Of a stretch of DNA of 64,000 nucleotides, positions 11,648-23,270 are shown piece by piece. Position numbers and translations under genes: made by a program. The notes under the pieces are model-generated. The model did not search any database. It saw only the letters and a program-made list of their open reading frames with translations, and was not told the DNA's origin. Origin of the DNA: Silene conica (Eukaryota; Streptophyta; Magnoliopsida; Caryophyllales; Caryophyllaceae); the NCBI GenBank assembly GCA_029255685.2, contig CM055311.2, forward strand, positions 61,717,048 through 61,781,047. Direction: 5' to 3'. Numbering within the stretch: the first letter of the stretch is position 1; the number at the start of each line of letters is the position of its first letter.

Positions 11648-12927
11648 CTAGGTTGCACGAAAACGGACACGGACACGGACACGGACACGGGACACGGCAG
11701 CTCGAAATTTTTAGGACACGGGACACGGCAAAAAAAAAATCAATATACATATTTAAAAAAAGGGAATTTAAAGCCCATTCCAACCAACATCTAAACTTTG
11801 GTCATTTAAAGGTAACAAAGTCATAAAATGACAACCAATATTAATGTCTTATACGTCAGAATCAAATATGTCTTACAAAATAAAAAGTTCAAATTACAAC
11901 CGAAATTAAAATAAACATTCAAGTCTTGCAAAATAACTAAAAAGCATAAATGGTTTAAGATTCTAATTTACAAACACCATCAAGCATGATTACCCGATGC
12001 ACCATCATCGAACTCGTCATCCTCACCAAAGAGCATCATTTCCATTTCCGGCTCATCAAGAGAAAGGTTAGCCGTAGCTAAGTTACTATTCTGAAAATGA
12101 ATCCAAACAACAATATTACTAATCAATAATACACAATCGGAATCAATATTACTAATTAATAATCGGTATCAAAATATAAACATTATCCATAGCTAAGTTA
12201 CTATTTTACTACCTACTGCCAACATTTTGTACACCAAAATTGTCAATAATAGTAGGTAACTCTATCCTACTATTTTACTACCTAAAAACACAATAGCAAA
12301 CACAACAAATATGACCTGAACAATTCATTATTCGGAATCGCAACATTACTTACAAACTACAACTCATTATTTCCCCAAAATTAATACGACCTACTAGCCT
12401 ACTACTATAACCATATGTCTATAATCACAAATACTAATCAAATGCAGATCGGAAGTGATGAGGTATATTACTACTCAATAATACACAATCTGATTTTATA
12501 ATAAGCGAATAACGATTGAGAAAATGAGAAGAATAACAAGATTGTTAACTGAACAACAGTGACGGGCTGACGGCGAACGAGGCGGCGTTCGGCCGGCGAC
12601 GGCGCGGGTGACGGCGGTCGGCGGGTGACAGCAGTGAGAAGGAGGTGATGGGTTTGCGTGAGAAGGGGTGAGAAGGGTTTGAGTGAATTAGGGTTGAAAA
12701 TGAATTCTGATTTAGGAATTAATTGATTTCCTTATATGAGGCGTGTCCCAAGGACACGGACCGTGTCCAAGGCAAACCGACCGTGTCGGACACGTTTGGT
12801 TCAAAAAAAAACCGAAGACACGGTTTTTGAGGTGTCCGACACGTTTGGAGCCGTGTCCCACGCGTGTCCGTGTCCGACACGTGTCGGACACGCGGAGGGA
12901 AAATTTTTGGCGTGTCCGTGCTTCATA
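11648..12927 (-). mobile_element. DNA transposon with GACACG subterminal repeats
   Basis: Flanked by a perfect 9-bp duplication, acccataag (11639-11647 and 12928-12936). The ends are inverted: ctaggttgcacgaaaacgg on the left and, complemented, tatgaagcacggacacgcc on the right. Both subterminal zones are packed with GACACG or CGTGTC. The right part (12540-12660) is GC-rich, like a 5' leader, and the left part retains a transposase-like tail. A 9-bp duplication suggests the Mutator superfamily. An 8-bp duplication with one chance match (hAT) cannot be excluded. Confidence 0.75.
11984..12100 (-). pseudogene. Remnant of a transposase C-terminus
   Basis: On the minus strand this reads an acidic tail, LSLDEPEMEMMLFGEDDEFD followed by DGASGNHA and a stop. 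Such short acidic ends are typical of plant hAT-type transposases. The rest of the protein has been deleted from the element. The assignment rests on style, not on a catalytic domain. Confidence 0.35.
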
Positions 12928-13232
12928 ACCCATAAGTATCAAACTACAATAAACAAAAATGTGAAAAATAAATATTAACACGTATGGTAAACGAAACATG
13001 TAATATAATTATTTGATAAAATTTTTATTTTCATAATTTTATATGTTAAAGTTATTATTTAAAGTATTGAATTTTACATATTTCAACCTTAATTTAGTTT
13101 CAAACTCATACCACTTACGATTGAAACAAACACAAGGTATCGGGTATGAAGTTTCAACCCCCTACCACTCAGGTATGATTTCTGATTCCAAACTCATACT
13201 CATGCGCGAAACAAACGCCCTAGCACAAGACT

Positions 13233-14334
13233 CTCTTTTTATAGTGGAAAAACTGTGTATATGTTTTACCCTAGATACATGGTTTACACAAAATAACTCT
13301 TTTATCTAAAGGCTGTTAGGTGTATTTGTTTTTAAAATATAAAAGAAGAATACTCAGCTTTGTGAGGCTCAAGGGGCCGTCTTTTATAGGATATGGAGTT
13401 TTCTCCCTAAATTTTATGGGAACTCACATATTTGCCAAAAGAAGAAAAACAAGTATTCTATTTATGGAGTAAAGAACCACTTGAATGAAATAAATTGGTT
13501 TCTTTAAATGTGTTTGCAAGAATATTCCTTTTGTATTCCAGTTTAAAACACAATGACACTTAAAAAACAAATTTTGACCATTTGTGAATTTTTCAAAATA
13601 TCTGCATATGGTAGTATCAGAAACCACATTTGCAAAGAAAACTATTGCATGTGTTTTGCATTTACTAATGAGTAATGTCTAAGGGGATATGTTTAACCAT
13701 CTCGATCGTTTACAACATTCATCCTAGGCTTGAGATTTTTCTTGACTTGCATACATCTTTTATCATGTTATTTATTTGATTATCTTGTGGCATCCATCTT
13801 GATTATCTACTTTAGATCAACCTACGAGCGTAATGTCTTTTGCTAATCACTTTCACTTAAAAGGTAAATATTAGACAATCAAATGTAATTTGACATCATC
13901 AATCCCATATGTTCCAACAAATTCAGCAAATATTAAGACAAGACTCACTAAATACTACTTCGTATCAATAATCTACCAAAGTCAAACTCTTAAGTTGAAT
14001 CTTAAAAATCTAAGACTCAACTTAAAACTTTGGGGTTGTTAACTTTATTTTTCATGGAAATTATCCAATAAGTAGTCTCATGTGTCATTTTTTGTAAAGA
14101 AAAAAGAGATATTGTAAAAAAAGTAGAGTCTAAGAGGAGTATACTGAAAATATATAAATTTTGAACTGAATTAATATATAATTTAAAAGTGAATTTATGT
14201 TAATGAATGAGCAAACGTAAAAAAAAATTACTAAAAATTAGTGAAAAAATGTCGGATAGTTTAAGGATAATCTTATCTTAGCCCTTTATAATCTGCACCT
14301 CTCTTATTGAAGAAGCCCTCACTCAATTTACAAA
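13233..14334. other. Intergenic region upstream of the mTERF gene
   Basis: A+T-rich, no supported gene. A TATA-like tttataat at about 14285 lies roughly 50 bp before the mTERF start codon and could serve its promoter, giving a very short leader. Confidence 0.4.
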
Positions 14335-15591
14335 ATGCAGAGCTTGAGCATTGTTGTTGGCAGAAGATACAGTTCCAACCATGGTTTCCAAAGTGTTACG
14401 CTCTGCTCAACATCTTCATCAACATCAACTTCTTCAAATTCAACACCTTCGTCAACAGCAACTTCGTCAAATTCAAGGCCTTCATCAACAGCAACTTCGT
14501 CAAATTCAACACCTTCTTACGCAGATTACTTAGTTGATTCTCTTGGTTTTTCTCACAAACAAGCTCTCTCCATTTCCACCAAGTTCCTTAAATACAGCAA
14601 GGTGAATCAGTCTCGTTTCCTTGAAACTGCTAATTCTGTTGTTAATTTCTTCAAAAAACATGGTTTTGATGAAACCCATCTCAGAAAAGTTGTGTCTAGA
14701 CATCCTGCATTGTTGTCTTTTAATGCCGAATCAACTTTACTCCCCAAATTCAATTTTCTCCAAGAACAAGGGTTTTCTGAGTCTGATATAATACGGGTTA
14801 TTTCTGCAAATCCCACTATTTTAAGTTATAGTGTGGATTCGTCTATTTTGCCAGCGTTTCAGATTTTGAGGCAAGTTATGGGTTGCCATAATTACGTTGT
14901 TAGGGTTCTTTCGAAATTATGGGCTACACACATTTCCAGTGTACTTAAGAATTTGTCGCCTAATGTTGCTTTGTTGCGTAGCTATGGAATCTCCATTGAA
15001 TCAATCCGGAAACACTTGCTTAGGAATCCAGGAATTTATATGCGAAATCCACAATTATTTAAGGATGTAACGATGAGGGTTGAAGATAAGTTAGGAATCA
15101 GTCGAGATTCCACGATGTTTCTGTATGGCATTCATTTGATATGTGAGTTTAGTGAGGAGGATATTGTGTCTAAATGTCGAATATTTGAGAGTTTTGGTTG
15201 GACCCAATCTGAGATCAAGACACTTATGATGAAAAATGCAAATTGCTTTGCGTATTCTGAGGAAAGAATTAAGAAAAGGTTGGATTTTCTGATGAACGAG
15301 TTGCAACTCGAGCCTGCTTACTTGATAACCCGGTGTGCCTCCTTTACTTACAGTCTGGAAAAAAGAATAGTGCCGAGACATAAGATATTACTTATTTTAA
15401 AGGATAAGGGTTTAGGGAACAAGATCCCTTCTCTTTCTAATGTCATCCAATTGTCTGAACCTCTCTTCTTGAAGAGGTTTGTGCTACCATTTAAGGAAGT
15501 TCATGAAGTTTATGCCAAACATACAGGTTGTAGTTTGAAGATGCTGTCCCAACTCCCAAGGGAGGGTAGTCATCCGTTCCTAAGAGGCTAA
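14335..15591 (+). CDS. Organellar mTERF-family protein
   Basis: Intronless gene of 418 codons. mTERF proteins are helical-repeat nucleic-acid-binding proteins that act in mitochondria or plastids in transcription, splicing or ribosome assembly. The N-terminus (MQSLSIVVGRRYSSNH) lacks acidic residues and carries Arg and Ser, fitting an organelle presequence; mitochondrial looks more likely than plastid, but that is inference. Residues 29-61 are a low-complexity Ser/Thr/Asn repeat. Repeats start near residue 62 (YADYLVDSLGFS) and recur about every 30-35 residues with the family signature of Leu and Pro: VSRHPALLSF, ISANPTILSY, LLRNPGIYM, MMKNANCFAYS. The protein ends soon after the last repeats, a normal length for the small plant mTERFs that form expanded eudicot families. 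The reading frame is intact. Another start at residue 1 of the same frame is not available upstream. Confidence 0.92.
   Translation: MQSLSIVVGRRYSSNHGFQSVTLCSTSSSTSTSSNSTPSSTATSSNSRPSSTATSSNSTPSYADYLVDSLGFSHKQALSISTKFLKYSKVNQSRFLETANSVVNFFKKHGFDETHLRKVVSRHPALLSFNAESTLLPKFNFLQEQGFSESDIIRVISANPTILSYSVDSSILPAFQILRQVMGCHNYVVRVLSKLWATHISSVLKNLSPNVALLRSYGISIESIRKHLLRNPGIYMRNPQLFKDVTMRVEDKLGISRDSTMFLYGIHLICEFSEEDIVSKCRIFESFGWTQSEIKTLMMKNANCFAYSEERIKKRLDFLMNELQLEPAYLITRCASFTYSLEKRIVPRHKILLILKDKGLGNKIPSLSNVIQLSEPLFLKRFVLPFKEVHEVYAKHTGCSLKMLSQLPREGSHPFLRG
14419..14517 (+). repeat. Three tandem 33-bp units inside the mTERF presequence
   Basis: Residues 29-39, 40-50 and 51-61 read STSTSSNSTPS, STATSSNSRPS and STATSSNSTPS. 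The last two DNA units differ at only a few positions, so the duplication is recent. Its length keeps the frame. It lies between the presequence and the first mTERF repeat. Confidence 0.9.
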
Positions 15592-17083
15592 AACTATTGT
15601 TACAGCAGTGACTGGTGGTTTTCAACCTCCAAGATGCTAAACCCACGAAAGTGTACAACTTATGCTAAACTCCATACTTTACTTTTGTTATTTTTACCAT
15701 TCAATGCTTGTTCCAGTCTTGTAGTTTAATAGTTAAACTAAATGGAATCTCAAGTTTAAGTGTTGAGGTTCGTCGTTTGGAATTGTCATATGACCTTTCT
15801 TATGGTATTAGTAATTTCCTCGGATTTTATATTGGAATGAAAGGTTCTATGGTTGCCACTTATCGTAGACATATTCTCTTCATTTAGATTGTTAATTCTC
15901 TCCCTTTACTCTTTTCACAGTTTATTTGTGATGCTCGCGGACATTTCTATATATGGTATTTTTTTCACGCCATGTTATTTCTTGCTACAGAAGAGTTTAC
16001 ACTTTACATATTGAAGTTTGGCGCTTGGTCTTGTGAGTGACGAAGTCTTGCCTGATCTTTGAGTTTAAAACTTATCATTGTTTGACTGAGCAGCTACCAA
16101 CTTAAGGATGAGCCTAAAACTCATTCAGAGAGATGAATGGTCTCCTGAAATCTGTTTTTGGTACGTGAATATATTAGTACTTGATTTGAAATGGCCTAAT
16201 TGAAGCAGCTGTCAATTTAAATCATCTCCTTCTATGGGTACTTGCCTGTTGGAACTTGGAAATACGCCCGAGAATTGAAGGTTTATAAGTTTATCTGATT
16301 TATATGTTTTGTGTATTAGCATCTTCAATGAAAAGCGTGGCTGGTTCCGTATGTAGCACCGCGCCACCGCTTATTCAGTATGTTTGTGTGGCGAAGTAAA
16401 GCTCTATCGAAAGGTATACATTATAGATTTAGCTAGCTGAAACGTTTTTAGCTCAGTATCTGTGAAGTTTATTATGATAGCACACTCGATATTACTCGTA
16501 TGACATTTGCAAGAAAAAAAATATGTACTACGAAGTCTTAAAAGTTACAAGTGATTGACTGATTGTGTATCGCAGATCAATATTACTTGCGCTGTTTGTT
16601 TATTAGATTAGGCGTCCTTTTCCTCATTGTGGATCATCCAGAAACTATTTCTTTCTTCTGAACACGAGGACAAAGTTATGTAGATCCAACCTCCTTACTC
16701 CACCTGAAGGGCGGGACTCTAAGGTACGATGGTAATGTTGTTGTGTAGGAACGGTGGAAATTTTGTTTGTATGATCTGTTGAAATTTGTACAGTAAGATA
16801 ATCACTTTGAAAACCAGAGATTGGTGACAGTGGAATACAAACCTTATAAGCACAGGAAGATAACTCAACCCTTGGTGGCCTGCACCGCGACTCTGCACCA
16901 TACGACTGGAGATGCTAACAAAGGGAAGATACTCGTGGAAAATGGAAATTAGTCTTTAGGGTAAGTTACTGAGAAATCCGTTCATATAAGAAAAGCTAAG
17001 ATTGAGAGAAGCTTCTGCGATTTTATATTTTGCGCGAAAAATGGAAATCCTATGCTTTAGAGTTGAGACAGGGTATTAGTTAC
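15592..17083. other. mTERF 3' flank and intergenic sequence
   Basis: Contains the 3' UTR of the mTERF gene at its left. No other gene or clear repeat recognised. Confidence 0.45.
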
Positions 17084-17294
17084 TACTCCCTCCGTCCCGG
17101 TCATTTGTTATCTATTTCCATTTTGGGGTGTATCATTGAATTGTTATCTATTTCCATTTTTGGCAACTTTTTGTGGATGACATTTGATTACATGTGGGGC
17201 CATATAATTTGTGTGGTCCAGATTCATTTATACTTCTTTTCTTAATCTTTGTGTCAAAAGCAATAGATAACAATTGATCGGGACGGAGGGAGTA
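17084..17294. mobile_element. Stowaway MITE
   Basis: Perfect-looking Stowaway ends: tactccctccgtcccgg at the left, and gatcgggacggagggagta at the right, which is its inverted partner. Length 211 bp, bordered by TA. The inner sequence repeats ttatctatttccatttt at 17107 and 17143. Confidence 0.88.
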
Positions 17295-17299
17295 ATTAT

Positions 17300-17777
17300 C
17301 TAGGTAACGCGGACACTTCTGGTAATGAGTCGTATCGTGTCCGATACCGACACTACGGACACACGCCAAAACGTGTCGGACACCTACCTATAAAGCCGTT
17401 TCTAACTTACTAGATTTATTTGGGCACGTGCCGACAGGTGTCCATGGTATTTGAGCCGTGTCAATGACGTGTCCACGGTATTTGGTCATCATTTGGGGTG
17501 TGATGTTTTTCAGATGAGAAATCCGCTATCGAAAGAGATTAATTAGAATATTGGTTCGGATGAGGAATGAAAATGAGTTATTATCAACGGCAAGTTTTAC
17601 CTTCACTTATTTAAAATTAATATCAAATATCTTTACAAAAATAAAATCAAGCATTATAACTATAAAATGTATATTTTCTTAAATTTAACTAATGTGTCTC
17701 TTGTCCTAAATTTCATGACATATCGATATCGTGTCACCTGTCTGTGTCGTGTCCGTGTCCATTTTGGTGCTACCTAG
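17300..17777. mobile_element. Decayed copy of the GACACG-repeat transposon family
   Basis: Starts ctaggtaacgcggacac and ends gtgtccattttggtgctacctag, inverted ends that match the element at 11648-12927. Both subterminal zones contain cggacac/gtgtcc repeats, and the middle is A+T-rich and non-coding. It abuts the Stowaway element. I could not fix a clean target-site duplication. Confidence 0.55.
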
Positions 17778-18230
17778 CTACTTATCCATTTGGCCGAGGC
17801 ATAAAGATTTCTCTTAGCTCACAGCCACTAAGTTTGTATGTTATACTGTATTTTCCAATGCTTAAAAGGGCCCTATGTTTTAGCTATACTTAATGTGGCT
17901 CAAGTAGCGCTTAATATGTAGCCGCCCTTTTTTACGGTTGCCAAAAAAAAGGGGAGCCAATATCTGGTGGTTATAACTAGCTTTCTTCCCTTATGATTGG
18001 CCTGGGTTCCTACCCGACTTGAATTCCGAATCACAGATTGATGTGAAAGTCAAGGGCAATAGAGAGCATCGCTCAACTATGCTATTGTTGTATAACTTGT
18101 ATTGTTTGTCATTCACGCTTCATACTTTGTATATTGTAAGCCAAATGGAATTGCTGCTTTGAAAATTTCAGAGAGAATTATGTGCTTTTTGAAATCTTCT
18201 GAATTCTTTTTGATACTCCTTATTCAAGAT
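17778..18230. other. Intergenic sequence
   Basis: No gene or element recognised between the two DNA elements. Confidence 0.4.
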
Positions 18231-18239
18231 TAAGTTGTA

Positions 18240-18432
18240 CACAAATTCTTATTTGCAACGGCACTATCCGTCGCAAGGTTGTGACGAATACCGTTTCCTC
18301 TCACAAAATACCCACTTTTTTCTCCCTCCAACACTATTCATGTGGTCCCCTTTCTCCACTAACTCAAAACTACCCATTTTATCTCACAAAATATCCGTCA
18401 CAAATAACGACCCGTCGCAAGCAAGATTTACT
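18240..18432. mobile_element. 193-bp Mutator-like MITE, copy 1
   Basis: Bounded by the 9-bp duplication taagttgta (18231-18239 and 18433-18441). Ends: cacaaattcttatttgc at the left; gcaagcaagatttacta at the right. Subterminal cgacgg/ccgtcgca motifs face each other. The same element occurs at 29122-29314 with exactly the same length, which confirms the borders. Confidence 0.82.
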
Positions 18433-18441
18433 ATAAGTTGT

Positions 18442-18779
18442 ATACTTTCATAGTTTTACTAGCAGTTTTCGTGCGCGATACCCAAAATATTTTAATCGAT
18501 TTAGTTTGATGTCTTTGTTACGTATGTGTTGTGTTGCGTATTTTATCTTGCGGGCCAAGTATTAAACTTATTTTTACAACGGAGAAAACAAGTTTTATAG
18601 AGTTGGCATTTGTCAAATGAGCTTTTATTTCTTAAACGGTACACTAAAACATAAAAGTAACCACATTGATTAACAAACTTGTTATGATGGGTAACGACTG
18701 ATTTTCCTTATATTATAGGTCAAATACAATTTAGAAATACTAATGCTTGCCTTGAGTAATAGTAGCATATTAGTGTTGG
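18442..18779. other. Intergenic sequence
   Basis: A+T-rich; nothing supported. Confidence 0.4.
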
Positions 18780-18859
18780 GCTTAAAATTGCTACAATTTA
18801 TAAGTTTTGTTTGAAAGAATTAATATTGTCCATGTATTTTGTTGTATGGCATTAACTAT

Positions 18860-19445
18860 GTGTTACTTTGATGGTCCTTTGAAAATGGAGAGCTGGTATG
18901 ATACCACGATGTGTTACTTTTCCAACAGCAAGGATCTGGGTAAGGGTTTGTGGCTTACCCTTCGAATACCTAAACCAAAATATGGCAGGAATCATAGCTA
19001 GATTATTTAGAAGAGATACAACGTTTGAGGATTTTGAGCACATTCCTGATCATGATTACCTAAGAATGAGGGTCACTATTCGTCTTGGAGAACCCTTAAA
19101 CCCGGGCTTTTTCCTTGCATGCACTAACTCCAAATTACTTTGGATTCAATTTAAGTATGAGGAGGTTTTCAAGTTTTGTACTCGTTGTGGTAGAATTGGA
19201 CATAAAAGAGGAATTTGTCCTGATAAGATCACTGATATTATATCTACTTTGAATTCAGCTTTGGAAAGAGCGATTGATAAGGGATTTGTGGTATTTCAGA
19301 CAAGATACCAATTTACCATGTTTAACCTAAATCTGTGTGCTTTACCATCTACGTCTCGTTACATTACGTCCAAGTTAAGGTTGGGGGAACGTAGAGGTGA
19401 GTATGTCCCTGCAGATTACTTAGACGAGTACGTACAAAGTATTTT
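18860..19445 (+). pseudogene. LINE ORF1 remnant (DUF4283 / CCHC knuckle)
   Basis: The open part runs from 18898. It shows the plant LINE/retro-nucleocapsid pattern WVRVCGLPFEYLN, then the knuckle CTRCGRIGHKRGIC (C-x2-C-x4-H-x4-C). Upstream, at 18860-18900, the related text FDGPLKMESWYDTT is in another frame, so a frameshift is present. ORF1 proteins of L1-type elements bind element RNA. The segment runs directly toward the RT region without an endonuclease domain. It is not a functional gene. Confidence 0.75.
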
Positions 19446-19449
19446 TTCA

Positions 19450-21648
19450 ACTTCTTCAAAAATCGGCATAATAAATCACCAGGGCCTGATGGAATTACGG
19501 GTATTTTCTTCCAAAAGTTTTGGAAATATATTAAAGATGACGTCTCAAAGGCTCTGTTAAAAATGTTAAATGAAGGGCATATTCTCAAAAAATTCAATAG
19601 GACATCTATTGTTCTCATTCCGAAAAATAATGCGCCAGAAAAGGTTGAACATTATAGACCAATCAGTCTATGTAATGTTCTTATGAGAATTTTGTCCAAG
19701 TGTATTGCAAACAGAGTCAAGATTTATATGAATCATCTTGTAGGAGATTTTCAAAATGGATTTATCCCCGGGAGGTCAATTACAGATAACATTTTGATCA
19801 GCCATGAGATCTTTAATCATATAAACACAAAAACTAATGGAAAAGTGGGTTTGCTGGGGATGAAAGTGGATATGAGTAAAGGTTATGATAGGGTACGATG
19901 GAATTTCATACATGCAACTTTGATACATATGGGCTTTCCATTGAATATCATAGCGATTATTATGGAAAGTATCACCACTGTCTCATACGAGATCATTATT
20001 AATGGTATGCCAACCAATAAGTTCACCCCAAAATGTGGTTTGAGACAGGGTGATCCGTTATCTCCTTTCCTTTTTGCACTATGTAAGAAGGTGTTATCTC
20101 AAATGTTTCATGACGCACAACGATTTTCTTTGGTTAAGGGAATACAAATAGCTTGCAGAGCTCCAAGAGTGTCTCATTTACTTTTTGCGGATGATCTTAT
20201 CCTTTTCTCATACGCAACTGAAGTACACTGTCAGGGTATTAATAATGTTTTGAATACATACTGTGAGATAGCAGGTCAGAGGCTTAATAAAGATAAAACA
20301 GCCATTACGTTTAGCCCAAATTGTACTTTGGCAACAACTAGGAAGTGTATGAGAACACTATCTATTCAGCAACCACGGCAAATGGGGCTCTATTTGGGAC
20401 TACCTTTAGAATGTGGCCGAACAAAAAAGGAGATTAATGCTATGGTTATTGAAAAAGTCTGACGGCGTATTCTATCCTAGAATAATAAATTTCTGTCTAC
20501 AACAGGTAAATCGACTCTAATCGCTTCTATTCTGTCTTCACTATCAATTTATTCTCTATCAGCATTTCGTATGCCGGTAAGTGTGACATCAAAGATCGAC
20601 TCAATGATTTCACAATTTTGATGGGGAAAGGGTAAACATGGTAAGGGCATTCACTGGTGTAGCAAGACTTTTTTACAGCTCAGGAAAATGGACGGCGGCA
20701 TGGGCATTAGAAATACTGAATGTGTTAATCATAGTCTGGTGGCAAAAATTGGATGGAAAATTATTTCTGAACCTGAATCACTAATAAGTCGCATCATTGG
20801 TACCAAATACTCTTTTGATCGTAAACTACATGATACTAATGTCAATTGGAATTCAATTCCAATGTCATGGGGAGGACGAAGTATTCTTTGGGGTATGCAA
20901 CTTTTGAAGGAAAACTTAGCCTGGCAAGTGGGTTTTAACTCTAATTTGGATTTTTGGAGGGATAAATGGATTAGAAACAATAGTCTTATTTCTATTCTTC
21001 AACTTAATGAAGCTACTTTGCCACAAGTTAAAATTGCCGAAGTACAACATTCAGATGGACGATGGAATGCAGATAGTATTGTTGCTATGGGTGCTTTAGA
21101 AGCACTAAATGACATTTTAGCTATTCCGGTTCCTTTTAACAATGATCAAGATAAAATTATTTGGACATGTAAGCAGGATGGATGTTATTCTGCAAAGAGT
21201 GGCTATTTCATAGCCTTCCAAACTTGGTGGAGGACAAGGGCTTCTCCAAAGGATAGACAAAGGAAAACAATTTGTCCACCTGCTCATCACTGGAAGAAAA
21301 TTTGGAACCTGGGAATACCACAGAAATGGAAAATATTTTTGTGGAAGATCATGGCCAATGCGTGCGTTGCCATGCGCAATGGAGATAAAAAACGTAATGG
21401 TCCCTCACAAGGATATTGTCTCTATTGTTCTGATCAGTGTCCTCCGGAAACTGTCGACCATCTTCTTCGTGACTGTCCATTTGCTTCTAATCCATGGTTT
21501 GCTTCTCCTCTTGGCATTAGAACTTCATCAAGTACCCATATATCGGTTCAGTTGTGGATTGCTAATTGGCTTTCATTTTTTTCTTGGCATCATGACAAGT
21601 TATTTCTAACGTCAACGTTTATCTCCAGCCTATGGACAATTTGGTGCT
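19450..21648 (+). pseudogene. LINE reverse transcriptase and zf-RVT region, broken
   Basis: One frame reads NKSPGPDGITGIFFQKFW, YRPISLCNV, KVDMSKGYDRVRW, LRQGDPLSPFLF and the catalytic FADDLILF, in the order expected for a non-LTR reverse transcriptase. The frame continues past 20463 through three in-frame stops (TGA 20460, TAG about 20478, TGA about 20622) into the C-terminal region MDGGMGIRNTECVNHSLVAK. The zf-RVT part follows (WNLGIPQKWKIFLWK, then CLYCSDQCPPETVDHLLRDC). At WTIWCSR it is cut by the LTR insertion. The nonsense mutations make it inactive. Confidence 0.88.
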
Positions 21649-21653
21649 CAAGG

Positions 21654-21797
21654 TGATACGTGCCTATTTTATGCATTTTATTTACTCTTTTGGCACGTAT
21701 TTTCTTACACTTTCGTGACTTTTAGTTGCTTTTTCTCCCGAAACGGTTTACTTTGGCATTTCTATGTTTTATATGTAGGAATACGCGGAAGTGAGCA
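21654..21797 (+). repeat. Truncated 5' LTR (144 bp)
   Basis: Matches 23271-23414 base for base by eye, then diverges abruptly after gtgagca, marking the deletion junction. Confidence 0.93.
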
Positions 21798-23270
21798 CAA
21801 TGGGGGCATTGTGCGTTTTGGTTTGGGGAGGGTGTTTGCATACTCCTTTGTGAGTATGCAATTGTTTTTGTGTCTTTTGTTTTTCATACCTTTAGGTATT
21901 TTTCTTGTTTTAATCCTCTCTTGTCGCGTGTTCTTCCCTGTCGCGCATTCTTCTCTGTCTTAAGTTTTTAGGTCGAGTCGGAACGGATAAATACAAGCTA
22001 TGCCTCACATATCACTTATTGCTTTGCCTTGCATTTTTCAAAAATTTTCAAACTAGTCTTTTGCATTATCTACGAGTTTTTTTGTTGATTTCATGCTAAA
22101 TTATTAGACTTGACTCTCTTCTTGGCAAGCTACTACATATTCTAAGGATTAGAGCTTAATAAATCGGTGACATCCATGACCGATTTCATATAGGTTTGTG
22201 AGTAGTTTCTCCTCTTGAGGCATGTTACATCAATATGCATAAACATGAATTTTGTCTTCTTAATACCTGTATGCATTCGGGTTTGTGGTTTGTTGACACA
22301 TGTGGTAGAGGTACCCCTTTCTCATTATTCCCATTATCCTCACATAGCCAAATTGAATTCTTTTACCCATTTGCTACATTCTAAAAATTGCCTACCCTAG
22401 CCGAGCTAGTAAATTAGTGATGAGACTGTTTTTCTTGCCATCCTTTGGTTTATGCTTCATTGATAAATTTTGATTTTGGGAGAATGATAAAAAAAATAAT
22501 AGAAAAAAAAAAAAAAAAAACAAAAGAGACACGAAAAAAAAAAAAAACGAAACAGCCTGTTTTCAAGGCTGGTCGGTCGACCAGTTTCCCCGGTCGGTCG
22601 ACCAGGACCATTGGATAGGTTAGTTTTTCTGAAAAAAAGAAGAGAAAAAAGAAAAGAAAAAAAAAAAGGGTTGAAGAATTGTGATTTTTGCTCCAAAACT
22701 TTGAGCATTGGCATGTATGAAAGAAAAAGAAAACAATAAGAAGTGATCTTATAGTATGAATAGACGGTTGTTAGCTCGGTTTAACCCTTCTTCCCATAAC
22801 TTATTTTAAGCCCCTTTTTACCTTTAGCCTCACAATTCCAAATTTGCCTCGGCATGTGTCATGGTCATTTAGTGTGGGAATGCATATGTACGGTTGTAGA
22901 GATTCTATTCATGTTAGATTGCAGGCATGTTCTTACGGGTCGTAGATAGGTGAGAGTCTTTACTTTTATTTATCTTCTTATCTTTCACATATACATTTGA
23001 CCCTTTGCTTTCATGAGTGTCTCGAGCGTACCGCGAGAGTCCAATTAGAATGAGTCTTGCAAGGTTGAAATTTTAGCATGCCTTTCCAACATGTTTAATT
23101 CGTTTTGCTCTTGACATTGTGTTTGATTATAGTTGAAGGATGCATTAAATTGGTTAAGCATAGTGTTGTGTTTGGTTGTGAAAAGTATGAAATCTGTTCC
23201 ATTAGAAGTTTTATTTTCTTTTGAGTCTTAGTGCTTGCTTGAGGACAAGCAAGGTTTGGTTTGGGGAGTT

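Larger units (their letters stand above)
11500..13232. mobile_element. Foldback element interrupted by a DNA transposon
   Basis: The left flank of the nested element contains gtatgagtttggaatgagg at about 11507; the right flank ends with ttccaaactcatactcatg (13186-13204), its complement. Further copies of ggtatgag and catacc lie on both sides (11591-11635, 13135-13180). The two halves look like one palindromic MITE split by the element at 11648-12927. The outer target-site duplication is not clear. Confidence 0.45.

Noticed and set aside
22457..22714. 85-codon minus-strand frame
   Set aside because: Phe runs from poly-A tracts around the GGTCGACC boxes in the non-coding LTR derivative.
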